Source: Lepidostoma basale (Eukaryota > Arthropoda > Insecta > Trichoptera > Lepidostomatidae). Taken from it: a DNA stretch of 64,000 nt. The stretch spans positions 186,001-250,000 of the forward strand of contig JAHDVF020000727.1 of the NCBI GenBank assembly GCA_022606425.2, given 5' to 3'. Positions 10,166 through 20,359 of this stretch are shown here, one piece after another. A program made the translations under genes and the position numbers. Under the pieces are notes generated by a model, which was not told the DNA's origin, did not search any database, and saw nothing but the letters and a program-made list of their open reading frames with translations. Every line of letters begins with the position of its first letter. Position 1 is the stretch's first letter.

Positions 10166-11020
10166 GAATAATTGTAATAATGTAAATATAATCTTTAATA
10201 GCTTCATAAGAAATGATAGAAAATAAATAAAAATATTCTATTATCTATTGAAACTCTTCTACATAATATTACCCCTGCTGATGAAATGCTATTTTCATGT
10301 GATATAACGTTTGAAATGATATTTATTATATCGATAATAGGAACAATGAACTTATTTTATTACGTTCGTGCTCATGTGAAAACATAGGCTATAACACAGT
10401 GGAAGTGAATTTTCAGAAGGAGCCGACAAGTCGATACCGTCATATTGTCACGTATTCGGAGATTTTCTCCAGAACAGGTAATGCGAAAATGTCTTTGACA
10501 TACGAAACATGTCTTAGTAACATGTTCGCGTCAGTCGTAAAGGGTGAAGGTTTAAAACAAGGAAAATTATAAAAATCTCGCAAAAGAAAACGCTCCGTCG
10601 CCTTTGTGAGGTACCCACCTCTTGTATTTTATGAAACACCTTTGATGAAACGCGTTCGAGCGAGAAAAGGGTAGATTTTTCCCCGAAGGTATTCGCAGAT
10701 GTAGAATACTTAATTGTTATTGCAACAGAAAATGTGAAAATAATTTCCTTTGATATTATAGCCTAAAATTTGTTTGTATTTTTGATACAAAAATATAATG
10801 TTAGTATTATATATAAAGTAAAGTAGGAAAATAATTTTAGCCCTGTGTCTCTAATTGTAATATAAAAACTGCATTAGCCTAAATTCTAAACATGCAATGT
10901 TTAAAACTATTACAATACTTTACTTACCTTAGGATAATAATGAATGATTAAAACAAAATATTGAAAGGATCATTAAGTTAGTTTAGCCACCACGAAAGGA
11001 ATGAATGAAGAAAATATTTT
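10166..11020. other. Unique sequence, no feature seen
   Basis: Mixed A+T-rich sequence with a G+C-richer patch at 10420-10690. No gene or shared repeat seen. Confidence 0.5.
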
Positions 11021-11023
11021 AAA

Positions 11024-11400
11024 TAAAATTGACGACGTAAATGGAACTAAAAAATGGAGGAAGACCGGGGAAAACGTGGCACGAACAAATCATTCACATA
11101 TTAAATTATTGATGGTTGCGGTTTTAATTTGGTAAAACTCCATTATAAAATTAATGGGATGTGAAAGCGCAATTGATTTAATTTTTTCATTGATATATTT
11201 ATATATAAAAAATATATAAACAATAATCACAAATTGGTTTCGCCTTGTGAGGGCATTCTTACAATAATTTCAAATTTTAATGTTGGCCGCATGAGGAATC
11301 GGAAAAATCGTCGAGAAATTTATCAAGAACAGTGTGGCGATCCATTATTTCTGCCTACCCCTTACGAGACACGGCGTGATGGTAAGATAGTTCATTTGGA
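11024..11400 (+). pseudogene. Family A LINE fragment with inserted repeat
   Basis: The left part encodes GRPGKTWHEQIIHI-like sequence. The right part (from about 11278) encodes VGRMRNRKNRREIYQEQCGD and continues to the family A 3' end (TTTCTGCCTACCCCTTACGA ... GGCGTGATGG). Between them (about 11108-11268) lies a 160-bp insertion whose minus strand holds CAAGGCGAAACCAATTTGTG, a hammerhead-type GAAAC repeat. No (TTAG)n tail is preserved. Confidence 0.65.
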
Positions 11401-11459
11401 CCATCGTAGCTTCAAAATCATTACCTCAGTATATACAAAAATAATATATAAATTTTAAT

Positions 11460-11957
11460 AATATATAATTTACCAACAAAAAAAACATATATTCGTTGAT
11501 CATCCTATGGTATCGAAATCGTAATCGGTAAGTTTAAAGTGTTTTAAAATGAAATAATACGTAAATCTAGGAAAAATTAGTAAGAATATGTATATATTTC
11601 TTATCGCAACAAATTTTTGTAAAACTATTTGATATTTACCTCGGTCCTTAGCGCATTATAAAGATTAATGTAGGTAATGAGTTCAAATTTAAAGTACTGC
11701 GAGACTTTGATATAAATACGTAGATATTCACATACATATAGATACAGCGAGTATACGGAACATGCCCTATCAACATCTCCCCATAAGAGCTTCCTTTGTG
11801 CGGCTGATGACATGCTAATGACCAGCATATATGGAGAGGGAGGGTATTCTCTGTCTATCAAGGCTGCCTGCCGCCTCTGCCCCGCGCGGGATACTAAATA
11901 ATTTATTTACATAACGTTAAATATTACGTACTTTCGTGATTAATAATTTACCAACCT
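11460..11957. other. Unique sequence, no feature seen
   Basis: Includes a G+C-richer patch at 11745-11890. No recognised repeat or gene. Confidence 0.5.
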
Positions 11958-12493
11958 TATAAAATTTGAATAATTTCTTCAATATTATTTTTAAGTTCTT
12001 GCTGGTTAAGTGCCTAATTACAGCTTATTTAAAAAACGGTGGATACGTGTAACATAAATTAAATAAACAAAAAAGTCCGTATCGTCCGTGTCAACACGTG
12101 CAACATCGAAAAAAACATAACGTGTTATTATAATACATTATGTGCTAAATTAAAAAAACGGTGGATACGTGGAACATAAATTAAATAGACAATATGTGCA
12201 CCATCTAAAAAGAACATTTTATGTTAAATTATATTTATTATGTTATTATATTTTATTTCATATCATTGTATTTTATATTATTAGTTTTAGATTTATTTTG
12301 TGGGTGTTGGACGATCAAAGTGTGCGCGGGAGATGCCTATTGGTGGCGATGAGATTCGCAACCCATCACACCGCGTCTCCCGCGGGGCGAAAAGAGAAGG
12401 ATGGAGTGCCGCATCAGTAAAAGTGTGACAGTTCATTCTTTCTGCCTACCCTTTCAGGGAGACGGCGTGATGGTTAGTTAGTTAGTTAGTTAG
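11958..12493 (+). mobile_element. Non-autonomous element with family A-like 3' end and (TTAG)n tail
   Basis: Second copy of the element at 3730. It has the same start (ATTTGAATAATTTCTTCAAT), the same AAAACGGTGGATACGTG segment (here duplicated at 12033 and 12155), the same GTGTGCGCGGGAGATG and GCGAAAAGAGAAGGAT core, the family A-like end, and (TTAG)n at 12473-12494. No coding frame spans it. Confidence 0.75.
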
Positions 12494-12575
12494 AACATGG
12501 TTCTAACCTAACCTCATTTAAATGTGCGAAGAAATACCTTGATCATAATTAATAAATTTAAAAAAAATTAATGAT

Positions 12576-13135
12576 CATTAAGATGGTTTGGACATATCGC
12601 ACGCTAAATAGTAAACTGACCGATTATGGTTTAGGTCATAATTGAGTTAACATTAGACAGAGGCTTGTGTTAACGCTATCCATCTATTTTTCACAATGTT
12701 AAAGCTATCCATTCGTAGTACGATAATCGTTCAAAATGTTAACGCTATCCATTCGTATGTGTTTTTCGACTGTTTTTGTTAAAACATCGACTCATGTCAG
12801 ATTGAGCAAAACTTGCTCTTTTGAGTTAAGCCAGTGTTCTATTAAGCGTGCGATATGGAAAGAATGAATGAAGAAAGAATGGTGAAAAAATTATATGTTA
12901 ACGATATAAATGGAACCAGAAATATAGGAAGACCGAGGAAAACGTGGCACGATCAATAAATTAAATATTGAATGTCGGCCATGTGAGGAGTCAGAGAAAT
13001 CGACGCGCGTGCATGACACGATGTATGAATGTTGAGGAAGCAAGAGAAATATGTCAGGAAAGAAAAGTGTGACAGTCCATTATTTCTGCCTACCCATTCG
13101 GAGAGACGTCATGATGGTTAGTTAGTTAGTAAGTA
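12576..13135 (+). pseudogene. Family A LINE 3' end, split by a MITE
   Basis: Coding remnants are GSLRWFGH-like (at 12580), then after a MITE (12598-12852) ERMNEERMVKKLYVNDI, GRPRKTWHDQ and RRACMTRCMNVEEAREICQE. The 3' end is followed by a (TTAG)n tail at 13117-13134. Scattered stops and frameshifts show it is dead. Confidence 0.8.
12598..12852. mobile_element. 255-bp TIR MITE with 4-bp target duplication
   Basis: Imperfect 14-bp terminal inverted repeats (CGCACGCTAAATAG at the left; CTATTAAGCGTGCG at the right) enclose sequence with no frame. ATAT flanks both sides (12594-12597 and 12853-12856), and removing the element restores the family A text ...GGACATATGGAAAGAATG. Inside are three spaced repeats of TGTTAACGCTATCCAT (from about 12678, 12697 and 12738). 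Superfamily is uncertain. Confidence 0.85.
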
Positions 13136-14126
13136 AGAAAAAATATTTAATACGAAAATTTTGTTGAAAAAAATTTTTTTTTACTTTTTAATATTTTGTA
13201 AATCAATACAAAGTTTCAATTAATTACTAATAGAGCATTGTTTTATTTATGCCACTTTATATTAACATGGGAAAATAAATCAGTTTTTTACTTCTCTTAT
13301 AGAAACAAAAGTTCGCACAAATTTATACACTCGTATAAAATAATTGTAATTTCAAGACTCGATAAATAAGGTTAGACATTTCGAAACCTTATTGGGTTAG
13401 TTGTTTTATAAGTTTTCTTCATTTCTTAGTTATTCACCAAAATAATCGTAAATTATTATGTGCATATACGAAATTTGATTATACTCGATGCAAAATTAAT
13501 TTATGTGTATTTTTATGACTTCATATTTATGAAACCTTAATGTCAATTGTTCATGAAATGAATGTGAGTAAATACGTATTTATGTGGCGTGATGACGAAA
13601 GAATAAATAAATAACATTTCAATGAATAAAAACTGATGATTTTTGTCGTGAAATGAGTTTTTTCTTACAATAAATCGTGAGGTGGTTCGGATATTTCCGT
13701 GAACGGCTCGTTAGCGTCCGATATTCCGATGGGCCCTGATCCCGCTGGCCGGTGCACGGTGGCATGACGTGTAAATAAATATTTACTTTTCGAATCACCA
13801 ACAGAGGGAGCCGGCGTGACACTCGAGTTATGGTTCCAGAGACAAATTGCTGAGTCACCTAATACAGGTAGTGCAGATCACCGGCATACGACATACTCAA
13901 ACCCTAGGTCAAGTTTTAATGATTCAATTTACTTCAATTGTAAAATGTATACGTTTAATTTTCTAGTTATTCCAAGTGACATCTATTGCGTATTTGTAGG
14001 AAAACTATAATTAATTTTTTGGATGATGTTTTATGGGTAGATGACAGTTTTGCCTCTATCGGGATGATTAGAGGTCGAATCATATTGTCGCTGATTAAAT
14101 CTTTATTATGGTTTGGTAGACGACCT
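13136..14126. other. Unique sequence, no feature seen
   Basis: A G+C-richer patch at 13680-13880 contains CCGATGGGCCCTGATCCCGC. No frame or repeat was recognised. Confidence 0.5.
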
Positions 14127-14340
14127 TCGTGGCCGAGTGGCAAAAGCTATGACTGTCACACGTAAGATTCCCGGCGATGTCCACTGTTTTTGGTCTGGTG
14201 TAGTATTCACGTGACAATATTATGGCAATAGATTTGCTAACTATCACATGTCACGAGAATCAATATGATAGCCGCACCCTTTATCTTGATTTCGTTCTCT
14301 CTTTAATGATATAAAAAGAGCTATTCAATGAAGTTATACT
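14127..14340 (+). mobile_element. SINE1 copy (tRNA-derived SINE)
   Basis: Starts GACGACCTTCGTGGCCGAGT with box A. It has an altered box B region (AAGATTCCCGGCGATG), a body with TTCACGTGACAATATTATGG and CTATCACATGTCACGAGAAT, and ends near AAAAGAGCTATTCAATGAA. The T-arm side has lost bases relative to other copies. Confidence 0.85.
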
Positions 14341-15639
14341 CGTAATATGGAATAAATTAATTCTATTTGTCTCGTGCATTTTGTAAGTTACCTGTTAGAC
14401 TCAAGTAACGAATTAAACATAATCAAATCAAACCAGTTTATTTTCTCAAAAGATAACACGCACTAATCATAGTTTAAGGCATCTTTTGAGAACAGGTAAA
14501 ATGTAAGAATAATCTGATATCGGGGACCTATATAAAGACTACCGATAAGAAGGTAATCTGCCCTTGTGATATTTACAGCCTATATGTTTTTATCTATAGA
14601 TTTTTGAAGATCAGAAAAGGGCGGAACCAAAATTTTAAGAGATAAGCTTCATCCACGATGATGAGTAACACTTAACAAAAATAACGTTTAAGTAAAACAG
14701 TTTATTAGTTATACAATTTTTGAAATAAATCCCAAATAAACGGATAAATTACGGAGAATAAATTTACCATTTTTCTCGGCGTATTCAGTTCATGCCAAAT
14801 AGACGAATTACCTCGAAAAATTTATTAATATCTATATAGAGCATGTAACATAAGTTGTTAGTTCGATGTTTTAGTATGACTATCTGTGGAAATGCACACC
14901 TACGAGTATATGAAATCATTTCATAAAATCTTTAATACGTTATTTTTTTTAATACACTAAACAAGCAATGAAATAAGAAACTACAAAGTGCTGCAACTGA
15001 TGGTCCAATGTAAATTTAACGGAAAACGAAGTGTCGGAAGGAAAAGAAAAGAATGTTTCAATTGCACCAAAACATCGCTGTGTTGCTGCCTCAAAAGAGA
15101 AAATAGCTTTATCAAATGAGATGTTGTTCAACCTCTGATAGGAGAGCAATAAGAAGAAGAATATATAATCTATAGTTTTCACTCTGCAAAGAGTAATGAT
15201 AAAAATGAAAGATTTCTAAATGTTTTTTTTATACCAAGGCGAGGCATGGGAGAAAAGGGCAGTTGGGACGAGTAAAAACATTGAGGTACTGTTTGTTGGC
15301 ATGAACGTTTGAACGCAGGAAGCAAAATAAAGAACTGCCGCCGTCTATTCGCAGATATCAAATTTGTGAATCGGGAAGCTGGGCGAGCGGCCAACGGATG
15401 CATTTTGCAATTAGTTTTATCTCCGCTTTCTAAAGGCCGCAACAGACAAATCGCGAATGCACGAATGTTATTGTAGACATCACGTGCATTATGCTATGGA
15501 AATGGAACCATGCAATCTTGATTTACCGATTTTATGATGTATCTACAAAACGGGATAAAAATTTACTTTGTGTACTTTTTTTACTAAGTTTCGTGCAAAA
15601 CGAAATAAAAAAATGCCGTAAACATTAATTCGTAACTGA
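14341..15639. other. Unique sequence, no gene recognised
   Basis: Frames at 14949-15182 and 15179-15442 are short and unrecognised. The region 15230-15480 is somewhat richer in G+C. No repeat shared with other parts was found. Confidence 0.5.
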
Positions 15640-15735
15640 ATAACTAACTTCCCATCACGCCGTCTCTTCGAAGGGGCAGGCAGAAAGAATGGACTGCCAA
15701 ACTTCTCTTTTCTGACATACTTCTCTCGATTTGAA
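15640..15735 (-). repeat. Family A LINE 3' terminal fragment
   Basis: Minus-strand family A end: the tail is reduced to AATAACTAACTT, then CCATCACGCCGTCTCTTCGA and GGCAGGCAGAAAGAATGG. Only about 95 bp remain. Confidence 0.75.
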
Positions 15736-15739
15736 TTTG

Positions 15740-16159
15740 CAAATCATCTCATTGAAAGAGATCATTCGTTAAACAAAGATAACGGCGTTGAAATTTTACA
15801 CATAAATCATAGAAATATAACTTTAAATAATTTTTAAAATTTTAAAATTAAAACGACCAGTGAAAACAACTAAGATATTATAAACACCCAACAAAACTTA
15901 ACTTCTAGTCCCATAATTGATTTATTTCCCCTGTCTCATAATTCCAACTAAACAACAATTTACCCTGCTGCTAATTTGAATGTTTTGCCCCTCCACTTCT
16001 TCCCTCGTCATTTAGTATATAAGTAATAACTCCCTTTCATTTAACTGTTATTTTCCCCATTTGAAATCAAATAACGTAAAACAAAACTTTCATTTTCGAA
16101 AAGGCAATATAGAATTTTTTAGTCTCTGAAATGCCTAACCTTTGCAAAGATAAGCGGAA
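15740..16159. other. A+T-rich sequence, no feature seen
   Basis: Nothing recognised beyond simple A+T-rich composition. Confidence 0.5.
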
Positions 16160-16206
16160 ACGCCAATAATAGACCAAAGTACGTTACTTTGGTCTATTAT
16201 TGGCGT
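16160..16206. repeat. Perfect 22-bp inverted repeat with 3-base loop
   Basis: ACGCCAATAATAGACCAAAG plus TA (16160-16181) is followed by CGT and then its exact complement (16185-16206). It would form a strong cruciform or RNA hairpin. No T-run follows to suggest a terminator. Confidence 0.95.
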
Positions 16207-16357
16207 AGACTCCATAAAAACAAAAAAAAACAAATACATTTAACTGTTAAAATTCAATAGTTCATTGTTTTGGTCAAAACCCTATGTAACCTTAACATTT
16301 TAAACTGTTAAATTAAATAACTTTGTTTTATGTATCACAATTTATTTTGTTATACGC

Positions 16358-16393
16358 GACAGCTGTTTCGTCAACTTATGTTGACATCATCAG
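16358..16393 (-). ncRNA. Hammerhead ribozyme motif (left arm)
   Basis: The minus strand reads CTGATGA, T, GTCAAC-ATAA-GTTGAC (perfect 6-bp stem II), GAAAC, AGCTGTC. All core boxes are canonical (CTGANGA; GAAA; cleavage after GTC). Stem III is the palindrome ACAGCTGT, too short to be stable alone, as in Penelope-type ribozymes thought to act as dimers. Confidence 0.85.
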
Positions 16394-16442
16394 GTGTTAC
16401 AATAATATAAAATAATAATATAATAATATATTATTATAACAC

Positions 16443-16478
16443 CTGATGATGTCAACATATGTTGACGAAACAGCTGTC
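16443..16478 (+). ncRNA. Hammerhead ribozyme motif (right arm)
   Basis: The plus strand reads CTGATGA, T, GTCAAC-ATAT-GTTGAC, GAAAC, AGCTGTC. The core is canonical and stem II is perfect. It is the inverted partner of 16358-16393. Confidence 0.87.
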
Positions 16479-16539
16479 GCATAAAATAAAATAAATAGTG
16501 ATACATAAAACAAAGTTATTTAATTTAACAGTTTAAAAT

Positions 16540-17065
16540 TTTAAAATTCTATAACACTGAAGAAGAGAAGATTATGTGCCGAAATTTTTTTCTGAAAAGT
16601 GCAAAAAAGTGTTGTGAAAATATAATGTTTGCAAAAAGTTATTCAAATAAATAAATATTTCTTTTTATCTATATATTCTCTTACCCTTGTTCAAATCTAC
16701 CCCAATTTAAATCCTATCAAATCTAGCAAAGCAATCTGTCAACACATACAAACATTAAAATCTTGGATTACAGGGGGAGATACCTACAAAGATCGAAAGA
16801 GTAAACACTTTAAGAAGAAGTAAGATTGTCTACTCGACACGGAGTCGAGAATTGAGATCCCGGGTAGCCGATGACTAGGTATACTAGAGACATCCAACCT
16901 TTTCTACATGACACCAAGAGCCCTTAATCAAGATTAAAACTATTTATTGTCGAATTTTTCTCTGATAAAGAATGAACGACTCATTCAAATGTGTACTGTG
17001 GTAAAATTTGTATGATTCGAAATTTTATCAGAGATTTTTTGTAGTTGATTATTTTATACAAAATT
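16540..17065. other. Unique sequence, no feature seen
   Basis: Contains a short G+C-richer patch (16830-16880). No repeat or gene recognised. Confidence 0.5.
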
Positions 17066-17069
17066 ATAC

Positions 17070-17345
17070 TTACTAACTAACTAACCATCACGCCATTTCC
17101 CCGGAGGAGAAGGCAGAGAGGATGGATCGCCACAATTCTCTGTCCTGGCATACCTCTCTGGATTCCTCTACATTCATACATCGTACCATGCACGCACGTC
17201 GATTATTCCGACTTCGAATGTGACCGCCTTTTAGTAATTGATTAATTTGGTCATGCCATGTTTTCCTCGGTCGTCCTCGGCATCTTTTTCCACTCACGCT
17301 GCTTGTGTACAACTTTTTAACCATTCTACTCTCATCAAAATTATT
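17070..17345 (-). pseudogene. Family A LINE 3' end with open 92-codon frame
   Basis: The minus strand encodes RMVKKLYTSSVSGKRCRG, RPRKTWHDQINQLLKGG, RRACMVRCMNVEESREVCQD and finishes SILSAFSSGEMA-stop, then (TTAG)n seen as (CTAA)n at 17070-17086. This is one of the better preserved C-terminal ends and defines the family A terminus. Confidence 0.85.
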
Positions 17346-17384
17346 AAAAACGATTAAAGTTATCATCGCAAACCAAAGCCTTTA

Positions 17385-17890
17385 AAAAAAAATGGCAGTG
17401 CACAATGGTGTTCTTGTACCGACCCTTATGTATGAAAGCGAAGAATGGAACTGGCAAAAGAAGGATGATAATAGAATAAATGCAGTAGAAATGAGATCTC
17501 TTTGACGAATGTGTAATAATCTGTGTATGATAGAGTGTCGAATGAAAATAATAGATGTGAATGCGGTGCGAATGATGATGTTATGAACGAAATAATGAAA
17601 TGATAATTATGATCGTTTGGACATATGGAAACAATGAATAAAGAAATATTGGTAAAAAAAAGTATATGTTAACTATGTAAATGGTACTAGAAATAGAGGA
17701 AGATCGAGGAAAACGTGGCACGATCAAATAAATCAAATATTGAATGTCCGCCACGTGAGGAGTCAGTGAAATCGACGCGCGTGCATGAAACGATGTATGA
17801 ATGTTGAGGAATCGAGAGAAATATGTCAAGAAGGAAAAATGTGGCAGTCCATTGTTTCTGCCTACCCCGGGGAGACGGTGGTGGTTAATC
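17385..17890 (+). pseudogene. Family A LINE fragment (longer 3' part)
   Basis: Encodes in broken frames AVHNGVLVPTLMYESEEWNW, NAVEMRSL*RMCN, then the RWFGH-like block, NGTRNRGRSRKTWHDQINQI and RRACMKRCMNVEESREICQE. The 3' end is CAGTCCATTGTTTCTGCCTA. It lies head to head with the minus-strand copy at 17070, only 40 bp apart, yet both contain the 3' end, so they are two insertions. Confidence 0.8.
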
Positions 17891-17929
17891 CAGTGGATCA
17901 ATACTTTTTTTTTTTAAGAATAACATCAA

Positions 17930-18087
17930 AGATTTAAATCAATGATATTAGAATTTATTTTACAATCTTCAATGTGAGCAGAAAATAGCCCATTATTATG
18001 AAGAAGGAATCTGGTCGTGTTCAGGCTCGAACCCAAGTCCCCTAGATCAGGAGCCAAGCGTTCTATCCCCTAGACCACCACCCGATC
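17930..18087 (-). mobile_element. SINE2 copy (second tRNA-derived SINE family)
   Basis: The minus strand starts ATCGGGTGGTGGTCTAGGGG (box A region), has GGGTTCGAGCC (box B), then ACGACCAGATTCC and a body ending TAAATTCTAATATCATTGAT. Box A and box B spacing fits a tRNA-derived Pol III promoter. Further copies are at 19290 and 58500. Confidence 0.82.
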
Positions 18088-18279
18088 ATTAATCTCTGTT
18101 AGTTTGAGATAGTGAAAGTCAATTGGTCCCATGAAATTGTATCAAAAGTGTAGTTCATACATCGTGTTATGCATCCACATCAATTTATTGTTCACCAAAC
18201 ACTTATTACTGTCGAGTGTTTTCGATACTAAACGTTTTTTTTTAATTTATTATTATTGTATACTTACTAACAAGGTAGA

Positions 18280-18440
18280 AAAAAAAGACTGACACACTGT
18301 TCTCTCCTGATATACTTCTCTCCTTGGTCAACATTCATACATCATATGATACACGGACGTCGATTTTTCCGACATCTCACGTGGACGTCATTTAATATTT
18401 GATTGATTTGATATCATATATCTGTATGCATTATGTTAGT
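18280..18440 (-). pseudogene. Family A LINE fragment
   Basis: Minus-strand remnant of the C-terminal end with intact order (MNVDQGEKYIRREQC-like, then RRPCIICMN-like) but heavy damage and no tail. Confidence 0.6.
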
Positions 18441-19184
18441 ATGACATTCATTATTTTAGTAACGATTTATATGTAATGAAAAATATAATATTAGAAACGT
18501 AATTTATAAAAATATCATGTTTTCGAAACAGCTTTTTTTAAAGATTTTTAATTGAAGGTGGTCTTGGCTGTCATATTAAAGAACGAATTTGCTGATTTAT
18601 CACAAATCGGGGGGGGCAAGCCGCTGGTTGTCTACCGCGTCGAATAGATCGTGACTGCCCAATGACATCTAATGAAATTTCAAACCTCTCCTCGTCATGG
18701 CGGGAAATCACTCCAGGCCACTTCACTCGGACGCGTCCGTCAAATATTTACACAACAACCACTGGACGTGCGAAGTGGACAAGTTTTTGAGTCACTCCGT
18801 TTATTTATTGTGAGACGAGTAAATATATCAGAGACAGGGCTGCAGTGGGCGCCCGCATTTCATTAGTTGGGAAGTCGCTTCCGAGTCAGGCGCCCTAATG
18901 AGCGAGGGGGATCACACATATGATACGAAAACTTATTACACTACATATATTTGTACTTTTGAGTTTAAAATACGGAATATAAAATTATATTAACCGTTAA
19001 TTGGACCAAAGGAAAATATTTCTCATTTGATATTATCATTGTTCTGATAGATATCTGTCAGTATTACCCACAAAATGTTATCTGCATAAAATGAACATAT
19101 TTGTCAATGAAAAGAATAATAATTCAGAAGTGCGTTTACAAGTTATTATATGTGTATATTTTAATACTTCTCGATTGAAAACAA
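18441..19184. other. Unique sequence with G+C-richer island
   Basis: The part 18600-18915 is clearly richer in G+C (for example CCACTGGACGTGCGAAGTGG) and not shared with any repeat in the window. The small frame at 18672 is unrecognised. It may be a single-copy non-coding island. Confidence 0.45.
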
Positions 19185-19189
19185 TATTG

Positions 19190-19283
19190 CAACAGCAACA
19201 ACAGCAAAACAACAACAACAACAACAACAACAAAACAATAGCAACAACAACAATAACAAATACTGCAACAACAACAATAACAT
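19190..19283 (+). repeat. (CAA)n / (AAC)n microsatellite
   Basis: About 90 bp of imperfect CAA repeats. It abuts the 3' side of a minus-strand SINE2 copy, so it may have grown from the SINE tail. It yields poly-Gln and poly-Asn frames that are artefacts. Confidence 0.95.
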
Positions 19284-19289
19284 GAACCA

Positions 19290-19388
19290 AAGCATGGAGA
19301 GGAGAAGGAATCTGGTCGTGTCCAGGCCTCGAACCCAAGTCCCCTTAATCAGAAGCCAAGCGTTCTATCCCCTAGACCACCACCCGAT
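19290..19388 (-). mobile_element. SINE2 copy, truncated body
   Basis: The minus strand reads ATCGGGTGGTGGTCTAGGGG, then CTTGGGTTCGAGGCCTGGAC with box B, and ACGACCAGATTCC, then passes into the microsatellite. The tRNA-like head is about 93% like the 17930 copy by eye. Confidence 0.85.
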
Positions 19389-19613
19389 ATTATTATATAT
19401 AGGCAATTTAACTATTGTATAATTATTGCCAATTTCCAATGATTATAAAAATATACCTCATCTATATTGAATTTCTGTTACTGTTGATCCTAATTACTGT
19501 ATTTTCCCATCTTTATTATAATTGTTTACAATATTGTAAGTAGTTTCTTCCCCTCCTAATAATTTTGTATGTAAACTAAGTCTTTCTGATGTATTTTTAG
19601 TTGATTCTAAGAC

Positions 19614-19649
19614 CTGAAGATGCTAGCATCGGTTAGCGAAACAGCTGTC
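19614..19649 (+). ncRNA. Hammerhead ribozyme motif
   Basis: Reads CTGAAGA, T, GCTAGC-ATCG-GTTAGC, GAAAC, AGCTGTC. Core boxes are canonical. Stem II has six pairs, one of them G-U, and differs in sequence from the 16.4-kb copies while keeping its pairing. The 3' flank (AAAATATAATCAATCGTGG ... ACAAAGTTTTATTTTATTTA ... CAGTTAA) matches the arms of the 16.3-16.5 kb palindrome. Confidence 0.85.
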
Positions 19650-19923
19650 GCGACAAAATATAATCAATCGTGGTATTTACAACAAAGTTTTATTTTATTT
19701 AAACAGTTAATAAAAGATGCATAAAATAAATAATAAAAATAAATGATTAAAATTGAAGCCAAAATAATATAGTCGGTATCACTTGAACTTAAGCTTCGTC
19801 AAAGCAATGTGAGAAACAAATGTAATTTTTTTCATATTTATAATATTATTTTTTTAAACTTAAAGTTATGGCATTAACACTGAGGAATTCCATAGTAATA
19901 TACTTTGGAAATTAAAAAAACAC

Positions 19924-19954
19924 CTCATGTTTCGGAGGATACCTCCATCTTCAG
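19924..19954 (-). ncRNA. Hammerhead-like motif with altered cleavage site
   Basis: The minus strand reads CTGAAGA, T, GGAGG-TAT-CCTCC, GAAAC, ATGAGG. The first two boxes and a perfect 5-bp stem II are canonical. The expected ATGTC has become ATGAG, removing the cleavage triplet. Confidence 0.7.
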
Positions 19955-20359
19955 GTGTAAAAATATAACAAAAACTAAACATAGAAAGACTAATAAAAAA
20001 CGCATTTAAAATTCGATACAATTATTCAAGCTTGAGTACAACCGAAATTAGTGGGCTTTCATTGTAATTAACATTCCGCGGTTCATTACTAAGTGTTTCG
20101 TTTGTATTTTGTATTTATAAATGTAAAATGTCTAACCGCAAAGTGAGTGATATGAATATTTAATAAAATTAGTAACTTTACATTTAATTAGACATTCAAA
20201 ATTATTTAGTAAATATTTAGTTAATTCACTAAGGCTGGATAGCAGGCAAGACACTAAGAGATCGCGTGAGTAATCCCAGAATAACATAAGATATGTGAGG
20301 CTAAGGATTTTATAAGATGGAGTAGATAGCGAAGAAGGGACTGGTACGGTGTTGTTCAA

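Larger units (their letters stand above)
16300..16535. mobile_element. Penelope-type repeat as a long palindrome with two hammerheads
   Basis: The left arm (from TTTTAAACTGTTAAATTAAA through TTTGTTTTATGTATCAC, ACAGCTGTTTCGTCAAC and CATCAGGTGTTA) is mirrored by the right arm (TAACACCTGATGATGTCAAC ... GTGATACATAAAACAAAG ... TTTAACAGTTTAAAA) around an A/T-only centre at about 16405-16435. Each arm holds one hammerhead motif. Copies of the same unit occur at 19600-19700 and 28300-28415. Hammerhead motifs in terminal repeats are a known trait of Penelope-like retroelements. No Penelope coding frame is present. Confidence 0.8.

Noticed and set aside
17070..17890. Twin-primed inversion of a single family A insertion
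   Set aside because: Both halves contain the same 3' end, so they must be two separate insertions.
18004..18087. tRNA gene on the minus strand
   Set aside because: Same reasoning: it is the tRNA-like head of SINE2, repeated with the same body elsewhere.
19091..19285. Frame with poly-Gln and poly-Asn
   Set aside because: Produced by the CAA microsatellite, not a gene.
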